From Mycolicibacterium sp. HK-90 (GTDB lineage Bacteria > Actinomycetota > Actinomycetes > Mycobacteriales > Mycobacteriaceae): a stretch of 64,000 nucleotides of DNA. The translations under genes were made by a program, and so were the position numbers. Where the stretch lies: positions 3,906,001 to 3,970,000 of the forward strand of contig NZ_CP129613.1 of the NCBI RefSeq assembly GCF_030486405.1, read 5' to 3'. Below are positions 9,526-19,462 of this stretch, piece by piece; position 1 is the stretch's first letter, and each line of letters starts with the position of its first letter. A model generated the notes under the pieces. The model was given only the letters and a program-made list of their open reading frames with translations, did no database searches and had not been told where the DNA came from.

Positions 9526-10470
9526 GTGACTGTCGTGCCGGAGGGACGCAAGCTTCTTCGCCTGGAGGTCCGCAACGCGCAGACCCCGATCGAACGCAAG
9601 CCGCCGTGGATCAAGACCCGGGCCAAGATGGGCCCCGAGTACACCGAACTCAAGGGCCTGGTGCGCCGCGAAGGTCTGCACACGGTGTGCGAGGAGGCCG
9701 GCTGCCCCAACATCTTCGAATGCTGGGAGGACCGGGAGGCCACGTTCCTGATCGGCGGCGAGCAGTGCACCCGGCGGTGCGACTTCTGCCAGATCGACAC
9801 CGGCAAGCCGGCTGAACTGGACCGCGACGAACCGCGGCGGGTGGCCGAGAGCGTGCAGGCGATGGGGCTGAAGTACTCGACGGTGACCGGCGTGGCGCGC
9901 GACGACCTGCCCGACGGCGGGGCGTGGCTGTACGCCGAGACGGTCCGTCAGATCCATGAGCTGAACCCGAACACCGGTGTCGAGTTGTTGGCCCCCGACT
10001 TCAACGGCAACCCCGAGCAGTTGGCCGAAGTGTTCGAGTCGCGCCCAGAAGTGTTCGCGCACAACGTCGAAACGGTGCCGCGCATCTTCAAGCGGATCCG
10101 TCCGGCCTTCCGTTACGACCGCAGCCTCGACGTGATCACCGCCGCCCGCAACTTCGGCCTGGTCACCAAATCGAACCTGATCCTCGGGATGGGCGAGACC
10201 ATCGACGAGGTTCACACTGCATTGCGCGACCTGCACGACGCGGGCTGCGACATCGTCACCATCACCCAGTACCTGCGCCCGTCGCCCCGTCACCACCCGG
10301 TCGAACGCTGGGTGCATCCCGACGAATTCGTCGAGCTGTCGAGCTACGCCGAGGGCCTCGGGTTCGCCGGTGTGCTGGCCGGGCCACTGGTGCGCTCGTC
10401 GTACCGCGCGGGCCGGCTCTATGCGCAGGCCGCGCGGGTTCGGTTCGCCGATCAGCCCCCCGTATCCTGA
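9526..10470 (+). CDS. lipA: Lipoyl synthase LipA (radical SAM)
   Basis: Radical SAM enzyme of 314 residues that inserts two sulfurs into protein-bound octanoyl groups. Both iron-sulfur motifs are present: the auxiliary cluster Cys55, Cys60 and Cys66 ([12 protein letters not shown]), and the radical SAM CxxxCxxC at Cys81, Cys85 and Cys88 (CTRRCDFC). The C-terminal RSSY motif that supplies a serine ligand to the auxiliary cluster is visible (LVRSSYRAG). It starts at GTG 9526, 4 nt after lipB. The next gene starts 4 nt after its stop, so lipB-lipA-DUF4191 probably form one operon. Confidence 0.96.
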   Translation: MTVVPEGRKLLRLEVRNAQTPIERKPPWIKTRAKMGPEYTELKGLVRREGLHTVCEEAGCPNIFECWEDREATFLIGGEQCTRRCDFCQIDTGKPAELDRDEPRRVAESVQAMGLKYSTVTGVARDDLPDGGAWLYAETVRQIHELNPNTGVELLAPDFNGNPEQLAEVFESRPEVFAHNVETVPRIFKRIRPAFRYDRSLDVITAARNFGLVTKSNLILGMGETIDEVHTALRDLHDAGCDIVTITQYLRPSPRHHPVERWVHPDEFVELSSYAEGLGFAGVLAGPLVRSSYRAGRLYAQAARVRFADQPPVS

Positions 10471-10474
10471 AGTA

Positions 10475-11227
10475 ATGGCGAAAACCCGCAATGCCGCAGA
10501 AACGAAGGCGGCAAAGGCCGAGGCGAAGGCAGCCCGCAAGGCCGCCTCCAAGCAGCGGCGCAGTCAGCTGTGGCAGGCGTTCCAGATCCAGCGCAAAGAG
10601 GACAAGCGCCTGCTGCCCTACATGATCGGCGCGTTCGTGCTGATCGTGGCTGCCGCCGTGGTCGCCGGGGTGCTCATCGGCGGGTTCACGATGTACACGC
10701 TCATCCCCCTCGGCGTGGTGCTGGGCGCGCTGGTCGCGTTCATCATCTTCGGCCGCCGGGCCCAGAAGTCGGTGTACAAGAAGGCCGAAGGCCAGACCGG
10801 TGCCGCGGCCTGGGCACTGGACAACCTGCGCGGTAAGTGGCGCGTCACCCCCGGCGTCGCCGCGACGGGTCATTTCGACGCGGTGCACCGGGTGATCGGC
10901 CGTCCCGGCGTCATCTTCGTCGGCGAGGGTTCGGCCACCCGCGTCAAGCCGCTGCTGGCGCAGGAGAAGAAGCGGACCGCACGCCTGGTCGGCGAGATTC
11001 CGATCTACGACATCGTGGTCGGCAACGGCGAGGGCGAGGTGCCGTTGTCCAAGCTGGAGCGGCACCTGAACAAGCTCCCGGCGAACATCACGGTCAAGCA
11101 GATGGACTCGATCGAGTCCCGGCTTGCCGCGCTGGGTACCAAGACCGGCCCGGCCGGGTTGCCCAAGGGGCCGATGCCGGCGGGCGCGAAGATGCGCGGT
11201 GTGCAGCGCACCGTGCGCCGGCGCTGA
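10475..11227 (+). CDS. DUF4191 membrane protein (Rv2219-like)
   Basis: Conserved actinobacterial membrane protein of 250 residues, function unknown. The N-terminus is a Lys/Ala-rich helix (residues 1-30), followed by two adjacent membrane segments at about residues 49-93 (YMIGAFVLIVAAAVVAGVLI, then LIPLGVVLGALVAFIIFG). The C-terminal 150 residues are soluble and include EGSATRVKPLLAQEKKR. The start ATG 10475 was chosen because it lies 4 nt after lipA; longer frames overlap lipA. Conservation next to lipA hints at a role near lipoate or cell-envelope metabolism, which is inference only. A copy of the palindromic repeat follows the stop. Confidence 0.88.
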   Translation: MAKTRNAAETKAAKAEAKAARKAASKQRRSQLWQAFQIQRKEDKRLLPYMIGAFVLIVAAAVVAGVLIGGFTMYTLIPLGVVLGALVAFIIFGRRAQKSVYKKAEGQTGAAAWALDNLRGKWRVTPGVAATGHFDAVHRVIGRPGVIFVGEGSATRVKPLLAQEKKRTARLVGEIPIYDIVVGNGEGEVPLSKLERHLNKLPANITVKQMDSIESRLAALGTKTGPAGLPKGPMPAGAKMRGVQRTVRRR

Positions 11228-11243
11228 TACTCAAACGCCGAGC

Positions 11244-11290
11244 GTGAACAAGATCGCGAGAATCCTCGGGAATCCCGCGATCTTCTTCAC
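11244..11290. repeat. Palindromic intergenic repeat, copy 2
   Basis: GTGAACAAGATCGCG at 11244-11258 and CGCGATCTTCTTCAC at 11276-11290 form a 15-bp inverted repeat with one mismatch and a 17-nt spacer. Apart from that mismatch the arms match the copy at 2672-2720, and the spacer length is the same. It lies between the convergent DUF4191 and RDD genes and may end both transcripts. Confidence 0.78.
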
Positions 11291-11305
11291 TTCCGGGGTG
11301 CGCTG

Positions 11306-11812
11306 CTAGCGGCGCACCACCGCGGTCTTGGAAGCCAGATCGTGCAGGCCGCGATGGTCTGCGTCGGTGAACAGGGCCGGAATCACCAGCACGATCAACA
11401 GGTTGCGGACGAGAGCACGGCCCAATCCGACATGGTCACGGCCGTCAAGCGGGATCACGCCCAGGCCGAGCAGGTACTGGCCCGGGGTGAATCCGAACAG
11501 CCGGACCGCCGCGACACCGATCACCAGCCAGACCAGCAGGGTGATGTTGCGGGATTCCACCGAGTACAGCAGCTGCTCACGGCTCATCAGCCCCAGCGAT
11601 AAAGCCAGCACACCGGTGAGACCCAGGGCGACCAGCCAGTCGACCAGGAGGGCGGCGATGCGCCGCCCGAACCGCGCGACCGAACCCGGCCCGGATTCGG
11701 GCAGGCCGAGGCGCTCACCGGGGTATTTCCCCCGGCCGTCCTGCCCGTCGTTGCCGTCATCGGCGTTGAAAGGTCCGGGTCCGGACAGCCAAGTTCCCAT
11801 CGAGCGCGCCAT
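11306..11812 (-). CDS. RDD family membrane protein
   Basis: Small integral membrane protein of 168 residues. The RDD family is named for conserved Arg and Asp residues; here FGRRIAALLVDWLVALGL carries the RR..D pattern. Three hydrophobic segments are visible: LLVDWLVALGLTGVLALSLG, ITLLVWLVIGVAAVRLFG, and ALVRNLLIVLVIPALF. The N-terminal 45 residues are hydrophilic. Some family members take part in Na+/H+ transport, but no function is established for this clade. It lies between the DUF4191 gene and glnA1 and is transcribed away from glnA1, corresponding to Rv2219A in M. tuberculosis. Confidence 0.88.
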   Translation of the reverse strand: MARSMGTWLSGPGPFNADDGNDGQDGRGKYPGERLGLPESGPGSVARFGRRIAALLVDWLVALGLTGVLALSLGLMSREQLLYSVESRNITLLVWLVIGVAAVRLFGFTPGQYLLGLGVIPLDGRDHVGLGRALVRNLLIVLVIPALFTDADHRGLHDLASKTAVVRR

Positions 11813-11879
11813 AGGGCCAGAATAGGCGGGGTCGGTTACGTGGCGGTCGGTAGCTCACGTCACACAGAACCGGCATTGC

Positions 11880-11917
11880 GTAACTTCCGCGCAACATACG
11901 GTTGATGACTGCGCAAC
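11880..11917 (+). promoter_or_regulatory. Candidate GlnR binding site upstream of glnA1
   Basis: GTAAC-n6-GCAAC-n6-TTGAT-n6-GCAAC with exact 6-nt spacers. This fits the mycobacterial GlnR consensus of alternating GTnAC and GAAAC-type half-sites repeating every 11 nt. It lies 51 nt upstream of the glnA1 start, where nitrogen control would be expected. The third half-site is the weakest. The match was made by eye. Confidence 0.6.
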
Positions 11918-11967
11918 ATCGTGTCCTTAGCGTCAACCCGCGGGTTACCAGTAAAGGAGAACACTCA

Positions 11968-13404
11968 GTGGCAGAAAAGACGTCCGACGACATCTTCAAG
12001 CTGATCAAGGACGAAAACGTCGAGTACGTCGACATTCGCTTCTGCGATCTGCCCGGCGTCGTCCAGCACTTCTCGATCCCGGCGTCGGCGTTCGATGAGA
12101 GCGTCTTCGAGGACGGCCTCGCGTTCGACGGCTCGTCGGTCCGCGGCTTCCAGTCGATCCACGAATCCGACATGATGCTGCTGCCGGATCCCGACACCGC
12201 GCGCATCGACCCGTTCCGCGCCGCCAAGACGCTGAACCTCAACTTCTTCGTGCATGACCCGTTCACCCGCGAGGCCTACTCCCGCGACCCGCGTAACGTC
12301 GCCCGCAAGGCGGAGAACTACCTGACCAGCACCGGCATCGCCGATACCTGCTACTTCGGCGCCGAGGCAGAGTTCTACATCTTCGACTCGGTCAGCTTCG
12401 ACTCCAAGATGAACGGCACCTTCTACGAGGTCGATTCGGAGTCCGCGTGGTGGAACACCGGCGAGCCGTTCGAGGCCGACGGTGGTCCGAACCTCGGTTA
12501 CAAGGTCCGCCCCAAGGGTGGCTACTTCCCCGTGGCACCGTACGACCACTACGTCGACCTGCGCGACGAGATGTCGACCAACCTGATCAACGCCGGGTTC
12601 ACCCTGGAGCGCGGCCACCACGAGGTGGGCACCGCCGGCCAGGCCGAGATCAACTACAAGTTCAACACGCTGCTGCACGCGGCCGACGATGTGCTGCTGT
12701 TCAAGTACATCATCAAGAACACCGCATGGGCCAACGGCAAGACCGTCACCTTCATGCCCAAGCCGCTGTTCGGTGACAACGGTTCCGGCATGCACGCCCA
12801 TCAGTCGCTGTGGAAGGACGGCAAGCCGCTGTTCCACGACGAGTCCGGCTACGCGGGCCTGTCCGACATCGCTCGCCACTACATCGGCGGCATCCTGCAC
12901 CACGCCCCGTCACTGCTGGCGTTCACCAACCCGACGGTGAACTCCTACAAGCGTCTGGTCCCGGGCTACGAGGCCCCGATCAACCTGGTCTACAGCCAGC
13001 GCAACCGCTCGGCCTGTGTCCGCATCCCGATCACCGGCAACAACCCGAAGGCCAAGCGCCTCGAGTTCCGCTGCCCGGACAGCTCGGGTAACCCGTACCT
13101 GGCGTTCGCGGCCATGCTGATGGCCGGCATCGACGGCATCAAGAAGAAGATCGAGCCGCTCGCCCCGGTCGACAAGGACCTCTACGAGCTGCCGCCGGAC
13201 GAGGCCGCCAACATCCCGCAGGCGCCCACCTCGCTGGCCGCGGTCATCGACAAGCTCGAAGAGGATCACGAATACCTCACCGAGGGTGGCGTGTTCACCG
13301 AGGACCTGATCGAGACCTGGATCTCCTACAAGCGGGAGAACGAGATCATGCCGATCCAGATCCGGCCTCACCCGTACGAGTTCTCGCTGTACTACGACGT
13401 CTAA
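11968..13404 (+). CDS. glnA1: Glutamine synthetase type I, GlnA1
   Basis: Makes glutamine from glutamate, ammonia and ATP; dodecameric class I-beta enzyme of 478 residues. Seen in sequence: the beta-grasp signature [18 protein letters not shown], the ATP-binding block [35 protein letters not shown], and the adenylylation site [11 protein letters not shown] with Tyr406. GTG 11968 follows AAAGGAG and gives [12 protein letters not shown], the usual mycobacterial start; the longer frame from 11902 crosses the GlnR-like site. Its adenylyltransferase GlnE is encoded nearby, as is usual in mycobacteria. A strong terminator follows. Confidence 0.97.
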   Translation: MAEKTSDDIFKLIKDENVEYVDIRFCDLPGVVQHFSIPASAFDESVFEDGLAFDGSSVRGFQSIHESDMMLLPDPDTARIDPFRAAKTLNLNFFVHDPFTREAYSRDPRNVARKAENYLTSTGIADTCYFGAEAEFYIFDSVSFDSKMNGTFYEVDSESAWWNTGEPFEADGGPNLGYKVRPKGGYFPVAPYDHYVDLRDEMSTNLINAGFTLERGHHEVGTAGQAEINYKFNTLLHAADDVLLFKYIIKNTAWANGKTVTFMPKPLFGDNGSGMHAHQSLWKDGKPLFHDESGYAGLSDIARHYIGGILHHAPSLLAFTNPTVNSYKRLVPGYEAPINLVYSQRNRSACVRIPITGNNPKAKRLEFRCPDSSGNPYLAFAAMLMAGIDGIKKKIEPLAPVDKDLYELPPDEAANIPQAPTSLAAVIDKLEEDHEYLTEGGVFTEDLIETWISYKRENEIMPIQIRPHPYEFSLYYDV

Positions 13405-13425
13405 GTCGTCTAGTTCAGCTCGAAT

Positions 13426-13460
13426 TGTGGCCCCCGGTTCTTGCCGGGGGCCACAGTTTT
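13426..13460 (+). terminator. Rho-independent terminator of glnA1
   Basis: Perfect 12-bp stem TGTGGCCCCCGG / CCGGGGGCCACA (13426-13437 and 13444-13455) with loop TTCTTG, followed by GTTTT. It lies 21 nt after the glnA1 stop. Confidence 0.9.
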
Positions 13461-13586
13461 CGGCTAACCTGACCACCGCGAGCACAACCGCTCGCGGTGC
13501 TGACAACCTCACAGGTCAACGGAGAGATTCGTTGGCCTTTTCGTTTCTCTCCGGTCGTATTCACAAACGAGAGAACGAGGTTCACC

Positions 13587-13913
13587 ATGTTCACGGTTTT
13601 CATGTTGGTCAAGACGAATCCGGAATGGCTCGGATTCCCGGTGTCCACCCGCTTCGACGAGTTGGCCCGGCACCTGCAACCCATACTCGAACGCCATCCC
13701 GCAGTGAGTTTCCGTTGGTACGACACGGAGTTCTACACCGCCAGGGTCACCGACCTCTTGCTGTGGGAGACCGCCAACCCGCACGAGTATGAGCTTGCGG
13801 TCGAGGAGCTGCGCGAAACACCACTGTGGGACCGCTATTTCACCATCGTCGAGATCCTCCCGGGGGTGGCGAACGCGTACGCGGACAACTACGGCAGATC
13901 GGCTCTCGCGTAG
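13587..13913 (+). CDS. Darcynin-like protein
   Basis: Small cytosolic protein of 108 residues resembling the darcynin family (MFTVFMLVKTNPEWL..., FYTARVTDLLLWET, ELRETPLWDRYFTIVEILPG). Members look like dimeric alpha-beta barrel proteins, but no reaction is established. ATG 13587 was chosen because it gives the family N-terminus and follows AACGAGG. It is probably its own transcription unit, with the glnA1 terminator upstream. It belongs to a block absent from this location in M. tuberculosis as I remember it. Confidence 0.75.
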   Translation: MFTVFMLVKTNPEWLGFPVSTRFDELARHLQPILERHPAVSFRWYDTEFYTARVTDLLLWETANPHEYELAVEELRETPLWDRYFTIVEILPGVANAYADNYGRSALA

Positions 13914-13958
13914 GCACCCGACCGGCGGCCCGCGCCGTGCCGAAAGCACAATGGACCG

Positions 13959-14390
13959 ATGCGTGTTCTGGTGCAGCGGGTGACATCGGCGCGGGTCACC
14001 GTCGACGGCGATGTCGTCGGCGCGATCGATCCACAACCTCAGGGCCTGCTCGCCCTGGTCGGGGTGACCCATGCGGACGATGAGGCCAAGGCCCGGCGGA
14101 TGGCCGAAAAGCTCTGGCAACTCAGGATTCTGGACGGTGAGAAATCAGCGTCCGACGTTGCCGCGCCGATCCTGGTGATCAGTCAGTTCACGTTGTACGC
14201 CAACACCGACAAGGGCAGGCGGCCGTCGTGGAACGCGGCGGCACCCGGCGCGGTCGCAGAGCCGCTGGTGGGCGAATTCGCCGAGGCGCTCCGGCGCCTG
14301 GGCGCTGTTGTGCAAACGGGAGTTTTCGGTGCGCACATGCAGGTGCAACTTGTCAATGACGGACCGGTAACGGTGTTGCTCGAGCTCTGA
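13959..14390 (+). CDS. dtd: D-aminoacyl-tRNA deacylase Dtd
   Basis: Hydrolyses D-amino acids mischarged onto tRNA; cytosolic dimer, 143 residues, the family's usual length. Conserved features are the N-terminus [17 protein letters not shown], the active-site motif [11 protein letters not shown], and the C-terminal block with the conserved proline seen here as [11 protein letters not shown]. In M. tuberculosis the homologue (Rv1897c) lies elsewhere, so its presence here reflects a lineage-specific arrangement. Confidence 0.93.
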   Translation: MRVLVQRVTSARVTVDGDVVGAIDPQPQGLLALVGVTHADDEAKARRMAEKLWQLRILDGEKSASDVAAPILVISQFTLYANTDKGRRPSWNAAAPGAVAEPLVGEFAEALRRLGAVVQTGVFGAHMQVQLVNDGPVTVLLEL

Positions 14391-14422
14391 GCTTTCCGCG
14401 GTACTCGGCGTATTGTCAGCCC

Positions 14423-14833
14423 ATGACCACCAATCTGGACAACCGCCTCGGCTCACTCGCACCTGCCGCGCTCAGCTTGTTCCGCATCGTGTTCGGTCTT
14501 CTGTTTACCATTCACGGGGCATCGAAACTCTTTGCCTGGCCCGTCGATTCCGGAAGTGGCGCCGTCCCGGTCGGCACCTGGCCGGTCTGGTACGCCGGCG
14601 TCCTCGAACTGGTGCTCGGCCTGCTGATCATGGTCGGCCTGTTCACCCGGATCGCCGCGTTCATCGCGTCCGGCCAGATGGCCGTCGCCTACTTCTGGCA
14701 GCATCAGCCGAACGGCCTGCTGCCGTTGGAGAACGGCGGCGAACCGGCGGTGTTGTACTGCTTCGGCTTCCTGCTGCTCGCCGCGATCGGCGGCGGTGCC
14801 TACGGATTGGACGCGGCGCGCAACAAGACCTAA
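14423..14833 (+). CDS. DoxX family membrane protein
   Basis: Integral membrane protein of 136 residues with four predicted membrane segments, roughly residues 12-30, 52-72, 77-97 and 108-128. Family signatures are LSLFRIVFGLLFTIHGASKLF and ELVLGLLIMVGLFTRIAA. DoxX proteins of mycobacteria have been linked to membrane redox complexes; the role of this copy is unknown. It lies 32 nt after dtd and probably shares its transcript. It is convergent with the next gene, overlapping by 4 nt. Confidence 0.88.
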   Translation: MTTNLDNRLGSLAPAALSLFRIVFGLLFTIHGASKLFAWPVDSGSGAVPVGTWPVWYAGVLELVLGLLIMVGLFTRIAAFIASGQMAVAYFWQHQPNGLLPLENGGEPAVLYCFGFLLLAAIGGGAYGLDAARNKT

Positions 14834-15687
14834 TCCAGCGCGAGGTCTTTACGGAACCGCTTGAGCCCGTCGATCTTCTCGGCCAGGGTGGCGTCGGGGC
14901 CGGCGTAGAACATCCACGGCATGGTGATGATGCCGTGGATACCGCCGGCCTCGGCGCGCGCATAGTGTTCGGGCGTGAACGCATCGGTGAGCGGTGTGAT
15001 GATGGTGAAATCGTCCATCGTCAATCCGTTTTCGGCCCGCAGGTCGCGCAAGCGCTCGACCCGCTGCAAGGCGGCGTCGGTGGAGATCAGGTCGCCGATC
15101 CAGCCGTCGTGCCGCGCGGCGCGACGCAGCGCGATGTCAGAAAGACCACCGACGTAGATGGGGATCGGCGGCGGCGTCGGCTCCATCTCGAGCCGCGGTG
15201 TCGAATAGAACTCGCCGGCGAAATCCGTCCATCCGGGTTCCCACAGCTTCTTCATCAACGTGAGCATCTCGTCGGTGCGCTTGCCGCGCCGGGCGAACTG
15301 CTGGCCCAGCAGTTCGAACTCCTCTTCGCACCAGCCGACCCCGATGCCGAGTTCCAGCCGTCCGCCGGCCAGATAGGCCGCGGTGCCAATGGCTTTCGCG
15401 GCCGAGTACGGGTCACGCATGGCAGGCAGGTAGACCGTGGTGACGAATTTCACCCGAGTGGTGACGAGCGCCAGCGCCCCGATCATCACCCATGGATCGG
15501 GCCAGTCGGTGAACGCCTCCCAGCGTCGCTTGCCGTCCTTGGTGTACGGGTACGGTGTCTTCAGCGTCTCCAGGTTCACCACGTGGTCCGGGATGCCCAT
15601 CCCGTCATAGCCGAGATCGTCTGCGGCCCTGGCCACTTCGACGGCCTCCCGGGTGTCCATGAAGGCCATGCTCACGTAGAACTTCAT
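14830..15687 (-). CDS. LLM-class F420-dependent oxidoreductase (TIGR03619-like)
   Basis: Luciferase-like TIM-barrel oxidoreductase of 285 residues, probably using coenzyme F420. Seen: GYDGMGIPDHVVNLETLKTP, VKFVTTVYLPAMRDPYSAAK, LAGGRLELGIGVGWCEEEFE and the glycine-rich IPIYVGGLSDIALRRAARH near residue 175. The substrate cannot be read from the sequence. Its start overlaps the stop of the upstream thioesterase gene by 4 nt (ATGA), so the two are translationally coupled and may act in one pathway. Confidence 0.88.
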   Translation of the reverse strand: MKFYVSMAFMDTREAVEVARAADDLGYDGMGIPDHVVNLETLKTPYPYTKDGKRRWEAFTDWPDPWVMIGALALVTTRVKFVTTVYLPAMRDPYSAAKAIGTAAYLAGGRLELGIGVGWCEEEFELLGQQFARRGKRTDEMLTLMKKLWEPGWTDFAGEFYSTPRLEMEPTPPPIPIYVGGLSDIALRRAARHDGWIGDLISTDAALQRVERLRDLRAENGLTMDDFTIITPLTDAFTPEHYARAEAGGIHGIITMPWMFYAGPDATLAEKIDGLKRFRKDLALD

Positions 15688-16313
15688 CCGGCGTCCCGCG
15701 CCCAGGCCGGAGTGATGAAGACGCCTTCGGCCTCGACGGTCACCCCGTCACCATCGCTGATATGGCCCCGCGCAAAGGTTTTGACGCCTTCGGTGCGGTC
15801 GATGTAGGCCTCGGCACGCAACGGCCCCAGCGGTGTCCCGCGGCGGTACCGGCAGGTGATGGTTCCGGTGTAGCGCGGCTCGTTCAACCCGCCGCTGGCC
15901 ACCTCACCGAGGATGTGGTCGAGCACCAGTGCGCAGATGCCGCCGTGCACCCAGCCCAACGGGCCCTCGTATGCCGCACCCAGCTCGAATTCGCTCCAGC
16001 AGCTGCCGTCGTCGGCATGCTGGATCACCAGCGGCGGGGCCATGGCGTTGCGCAGCCCGACGACCGGGTTGGCCCACACCACCGGGCGGTTCGTCTCGGC
16101 GTGCAGGAGCGCCTGGGGCCCGTCCCGCTGTTCGCGGCGCAGCGAGGCGGTGACGGCCTCGACCGCAGCGGTCGCGTCGGCGATGGTCTGCGCGTCCACC
16201 TCGGTACGCACCCCGGCGTCCACCAACTCGCGCATCGCACGGGCGAACGGCTCGTACAGCGCTTCCAGCCGATCGTGCTCGGCCGCGGTGATGACGTCGA
16301 ACGTATGCTTCAT
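15684..16313 (-). CDS. PaaI family hotdog thioesterase
   Basis: Predicted acyl-CoA thioesterase of 209 residues with a hotdog fold in the C-terminal 130 residues. The segment AYEGPLGWVHGGICALVLDHILG contains the HGG motif of the PaaI/YbgC-like group, followed by TITCRYRRGTPLGPLRAEAY. The N-terminal 70 residues are helical and not part of the fold. It is coupled to the downstream LLM oxidoreductase. A joint role in degrading a CoA-linked compound is possible but unproven. Confidence 0.87.
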   Translation of the reverse strand: MKHTFDVITAAEHDRLEALYEPFARAMRELVDAGVRTEVDAQTIADATAAVEAVTASLRREQRDGPQALLHAETNRPVVWANPVVGLRNAMAPPLVIQHADDGSCWSEFELGAAYEGPLGWVHGGICALVLDHILGEVASGGLNEPRYTGTITCRYRRGTPLGPLRAEAYIDRTEGVKTFARGHISDGDGVTVEAEGVFITPAWARDAG

Positions 16314-16384
16314 CCGGACTCCCAGTGAATTTGTTATACGCCCTTATTAACATCACCCACTGTGACGTCCCGCACGCGGGGCAC

Positions 16385-16440
16385 CTCAGCCGCTCCAGCT
16401 GCCCCGGCTGCTCAGCCGCTCCAGCTGCCCCGGCGGCTCA
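16385..16440. repeat. 26-bp tandem repeat at the glnE 3' end
   Basis: Two tandem 26-bp units beginning CTCAGCCGCTCCAGCTGCCC (16385-16410 and 16411-16436), identical except near the end of the unit. A third partial unit (CTCAGCCGC) runs into the glnE stop codon. It looks like a small slippage duplication seeded by the end of glnE. Confidence 0.8.
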
Positions 16441-19425
16441 GCCGCCGAAAATTTTCCGGACCACACCCTTCGCCCGCCGCGTCACCCGCAGATAGTTGTC
16501 CAGGAACTCGCCACCGTCGTCGCTGCCCCATCCGGCCGCCAGGGCCACCGCATTGAGCTGACGGCCCGGCCCGGGCAACTGATCGGTCGGCTTGCCACGC
16601 ACCAGCACCAGCGCGTTGCGCGCCCGGGTGGCCGTGAGCCAGGCCTCCCGCAACAGCTCCACATCGCTTTCCGCGACCAGTTCGGCCGCCCCGATCGCAT
16701 CGAGGGTCTCCAGCGTCGAGGTGTTGTGCAGTGTGGGCACATCGTGGGCATGGCGCAGCTGCAACAGCTGTACGGTCCACTCGATGTCGGCCAGCCCGCC
16801 GCGCCCCAGTTTGGTGTGGGTGTTGGGGTCGGCGCCACGTGGCAGCCGTTCGGCATCCACGCGGGCCTTGATGCGGCGGATCTCCTGCACCGCCTCGGCC
16901 GAGACGCCGCCCGAGGGGTACCGCGTCTGGTCGGCCATGAGCAGAAAACGTTCGCCGAGTTCGAGATCGCCGGCCACCCGGTGGGCCCGCAGCAGCGCCT
17001 GGATCTCCCAGGGCTGGGCCCACTGCGCGTAATACGTCGCGTACGAGGCCAGCGTGCGCACCAGCGGCCCGCTTCGTCCCTCGGGACGCAGCCCGGTGTC
17101 GACCTCCAGGGGCGGATCGGCGCTCGGTGTCCCGAGCAGGGCCCGGACCTGTTCGGCGATGCTCACCGACCAGCGCACGGCCACCGAGTCGTCCACCCCG
17201 GAGGTGGGTTCGCAGACGAACATCACGTCGGCATCCGAGCCGTAGCCCAGCTCTCCGCCACCGAGCCGGCCCATGCCAATCACCGCGATGCGGGCCGGCA
17301 CACCGGATTCGGGCGTGTTGGCCCGGATCACCGCGTCCAGCGCCGCCTGCAGGACCGCGACCCACACCGCGGTGAGCGCCTTGCAGACATCGGTCACGTC
17401 GAGCAGGCCGAGCACGTCGGCCGACGCGATGCGGGCCAGCTCCCGGCGGCGCAGCGTGCGGGCGGCCGCGATGCCGCGCACCGGGTCGGGGTGCCGGCCG
17501 GCCGAGGCCACCAGGGCGCGGGCCACGCTGTCGGGATCGCCGTCGAGCAGCTTGGGCCCGTTGGGTCCGTCCGCGTACAGCTGGATCACCTCGGGGGCGC
17601 GCATGAGCAGCTCGGGAATGTAGGCCGAGGTGCCCAGGATCTGCATCAGCCGCTTGGCCACGGCCCCCTCGTCGCGAAGCGTCGACAGGTACCAGCGCTG
17701 CTCGGCCAGTTCGTCGCTGATCCGCCGGTAGGCCAGCAGACCGGCATCCGGGTCGGGGGTGTCGGACAGCCAGTCCAGCAGCGTGGGCAGCAGCACCTGT
17801 TGCACGCGGCCACGGCGCCCGCTCTGACCGGTGAGCGCGGCCAGGTGGGTCAGTGCGCTCTGCGGCCCCTCGTAACCCAGTGCGGCAAGCTGACGTTCGG
17901 CCGCCTCGGTGCTCATCCCGGCCCCGATACCGACCGCGGGTTGACCCACTGATTCCAGCAGCGGCTGATAGAAGAGCTTGGCGTGCAACCGCGAGACCCG
18001 CATGCTCTGCCGTTTGAGTTCCTCGCGCAGAACTCCCTGGGCGTCGTGGCGGCCGTCGGGCCGGACGTGCGCGGCCCGGGCCAGCCAGCGGTAGGCCTCG
18101 ACATCCTTGTCGTCGGGCAGCATGTGGGTGCGTTTGAGCCGCTGCAACTGCAGCCGGTGTTCGAGCAACCGGAGGAATTCGTAGGACGCCGTCATGTTGG
18201 CGGTGTCGTCACGTCCGACGTAACCGCCCTCGCCGAGGGCGGCGAGTGCGTCGACCGTGGACGCCACGTGCAGCGAATCGTCGTTGCGGCCGTGCACCAA
18301 TTGGAGGAGCTGGACCGCGAATTCGACGTCGCGCAGTCCGCCGGTGCCCAGCTTGAGTTCGCGGGCCCGCACCCCGGCGGGGACGAGTTCCTCGACGCGG
18401 CGGCGCATCGCCTGCACCTCGGGGACGAAATCGTCGCGTTCACACGCGGTCCACACCATGGGCATCAGCGCGTCGATGTAGGCCTGCCCCAGTTCGGGAT
18501 CGCCCGCCGCGGGGCGCGCCTTGAGCAGCGCCTGGAATTCCCAGGTCTTGGCCCAGCGCTGGTAGTAGGCGATGTGGGAGTCGAGCGTCCGAACCAGTTG
18601 GCCGCGTTTGCCTTCCGGCCGCAGTGCGGCGTCGACCTCGAAGAAGGCGTCGCCGGCGAACCGCATCATCTCCCCCGCCACCCGGGTGGCCGCCGCCAGA
18701 TTGTCGCCGGTGTCTTCCCCGACGAAGATGACGTCGACGTCGCTGACGTAATTGAGTTCGCGGGCACCGCATTTGCCCATGGCGATCACGGCGATCCGCG
18801 GCTCGACCCCGTCCTCGCAGACCGCGCGCGTGGCGACCGTCAGCGCCGCGCCCAGTGCGGCGTCGGCCAGATCGGACAGGTGGGCGACCACGTCGACGAA
18901 GGGCAGCACCGGCTCGTTCTCGACGGTCGACGCCACATCGAGTGCGGCCAGCACCAACAACCGGTCGCGGTAGAGGTCCCGCAGCGCCGGCACGGCAGTG
19001 CTTGTGTCCCTGCCGATCTCGGCGTCACGGGCCGCGGCGGTGAAGGTGGTGCGCAGTTCGGTGGCGTCGGGGAGTTCGACGGTGCCGGCCAGCAGCCGCC
19101 ACGAATGCGGGTGGGCGACGAGGTGATCACCGAGGGCCTGGGAGGATCCCAGCACGCCGAACAGCCGGCCCCGCAGGGCCCGGTCGGTGAGCAGCTGACG
19201 GTTGAGCTCGTAGGCTCCGGCGCCGAGGGAATCGACCAGGCGCACCATGGCCAGCAGCGCGATGTCGGCGTCAGGGGCGCGCGACAGCGACCACAGCAGC
19301 TCGACGTGCGCCTCGGTGTTCCAGCCGAGCTGTTCGAGTTCGGCGGCCGCCTGCGGGTCGACCAGCCCGAGCCGACCGACGCTGGGCAGTTTCGGGCGAT
19401 CGGTCGCAGGTTTCGGCACGTTCAC
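16438..19425 (-). CDS. glnE: Bifunctional glutamine synthetase adenylyltransferase/deadenylylase
   Basis: Controls glutamine synthetase by adding or removing AMP on its tyrosine. 995 residues, full family length, with two nucleotidyltransferase domains in tandem. The first has [18 protein letters not shown] near residues 216-232; the second has [18 protein letters not shown] near residue 718. Each shows the G-S-D-x-D-like metal motif and is followed by helical regions, the last one PII-dependent in enterobacteria. It is transcribed with glnA2, whose stop is 37 nt upstream, the gene order of M. tuberculosis Rv2221c-Rv2222c. Its target GlnA1 carries the expected Tyr406. Confidence 0.96.
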   Translation of the reverse strand: MNVPKPATDRPKLPSVGRLGLVDPQAAAELEQLGWNTEAHVELLWSLSRAPDADIALLAMVRLVDSLGAGAYELNRQLLTDRALRGRLFGVLGSSQALGDHLVAHPHSWRLLAGTVELPDATELRTTFTAAARDAEIGRDTSTAVPALRDLYRDRLLVLAALDVASTVENEPVLPFVDVVAHLSDLADAALGAALTVATRAVCEDGVEPRIAVIAMGKCGARELNYVSDVDVIFVGEDTGDNLAAATRVAGEMMRFAGDAFFEVDAALRPEGKRGQLVRTLDSHIAYYQRWAKTWEFQALLKARPAAGDPELGQAYIDALMPMVWTACERDDFVPEVQAMRRRVEELVPAGVRARELKLGTGGLRDVEFAVQLLQLVHGRNDDSLHVASTVDALAALGEGGYVGRDDTANMTASYEFLRLLEHRLQLQRLKRTHMLPDDKDVEAYRWLARAAHVRPDGRHDAQGVLREELKRQSMRVSRLHAKLFYQPLLESVGQPAVGIGAGMSTEAAERQLAALGYEGPQSALTHLAALTGQSGRRGRVQQVLLPTLLDWLSDTPDPDAGLLAYRRISDELAEQRWYLSTLRDEGAVAKRLMQILGTSAYIPELLMRAPEVIQLYADGPNGPKLLDGDPDSVARALVASAGRHPDPVRGIAAARTLRRRELARIASADVLGLLDVTDVCKALTAVWVAVLQAALDAVIRANTPESGVPARIAVIGMGRLGGGELGYGSDADVMFVCEPTSGVDDSVAVRWSVSIAEQVRALLGTPSADPPLEVDTGLRPEGRSGPLVRTLASYATYYAQWAQPWEIQALLRAHRVAGDLELGERFLLMADQTRYPSGGVSAEAVQEIRRIKARVDAERLPRGADPNTHTKLGRGGLADIEWTVQLLQLRHAHDVPTLHNTSTLETLDAIGAAELVAESDVELLREAWLTATRARNALVLVRGKPTDQLPGPGRQLNAVALAAGWGSDDGGEFLDNYLRVTRRAKGVVRKIFGG

Positions 19426-19462
19426 GACGGTAGCGCACGGCTACCGCGCCCCGCCGTGTTCT

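Noticed and set aside
16333..16351. Imperfect palindrome GTTATACGCCCTTATTAAC upstream of the thioesterase gene
   Set aside because: The two halves match at only four terminal bases plus scattered positions; too weak to call an operator, though AT-rich sequence here may be promoter.
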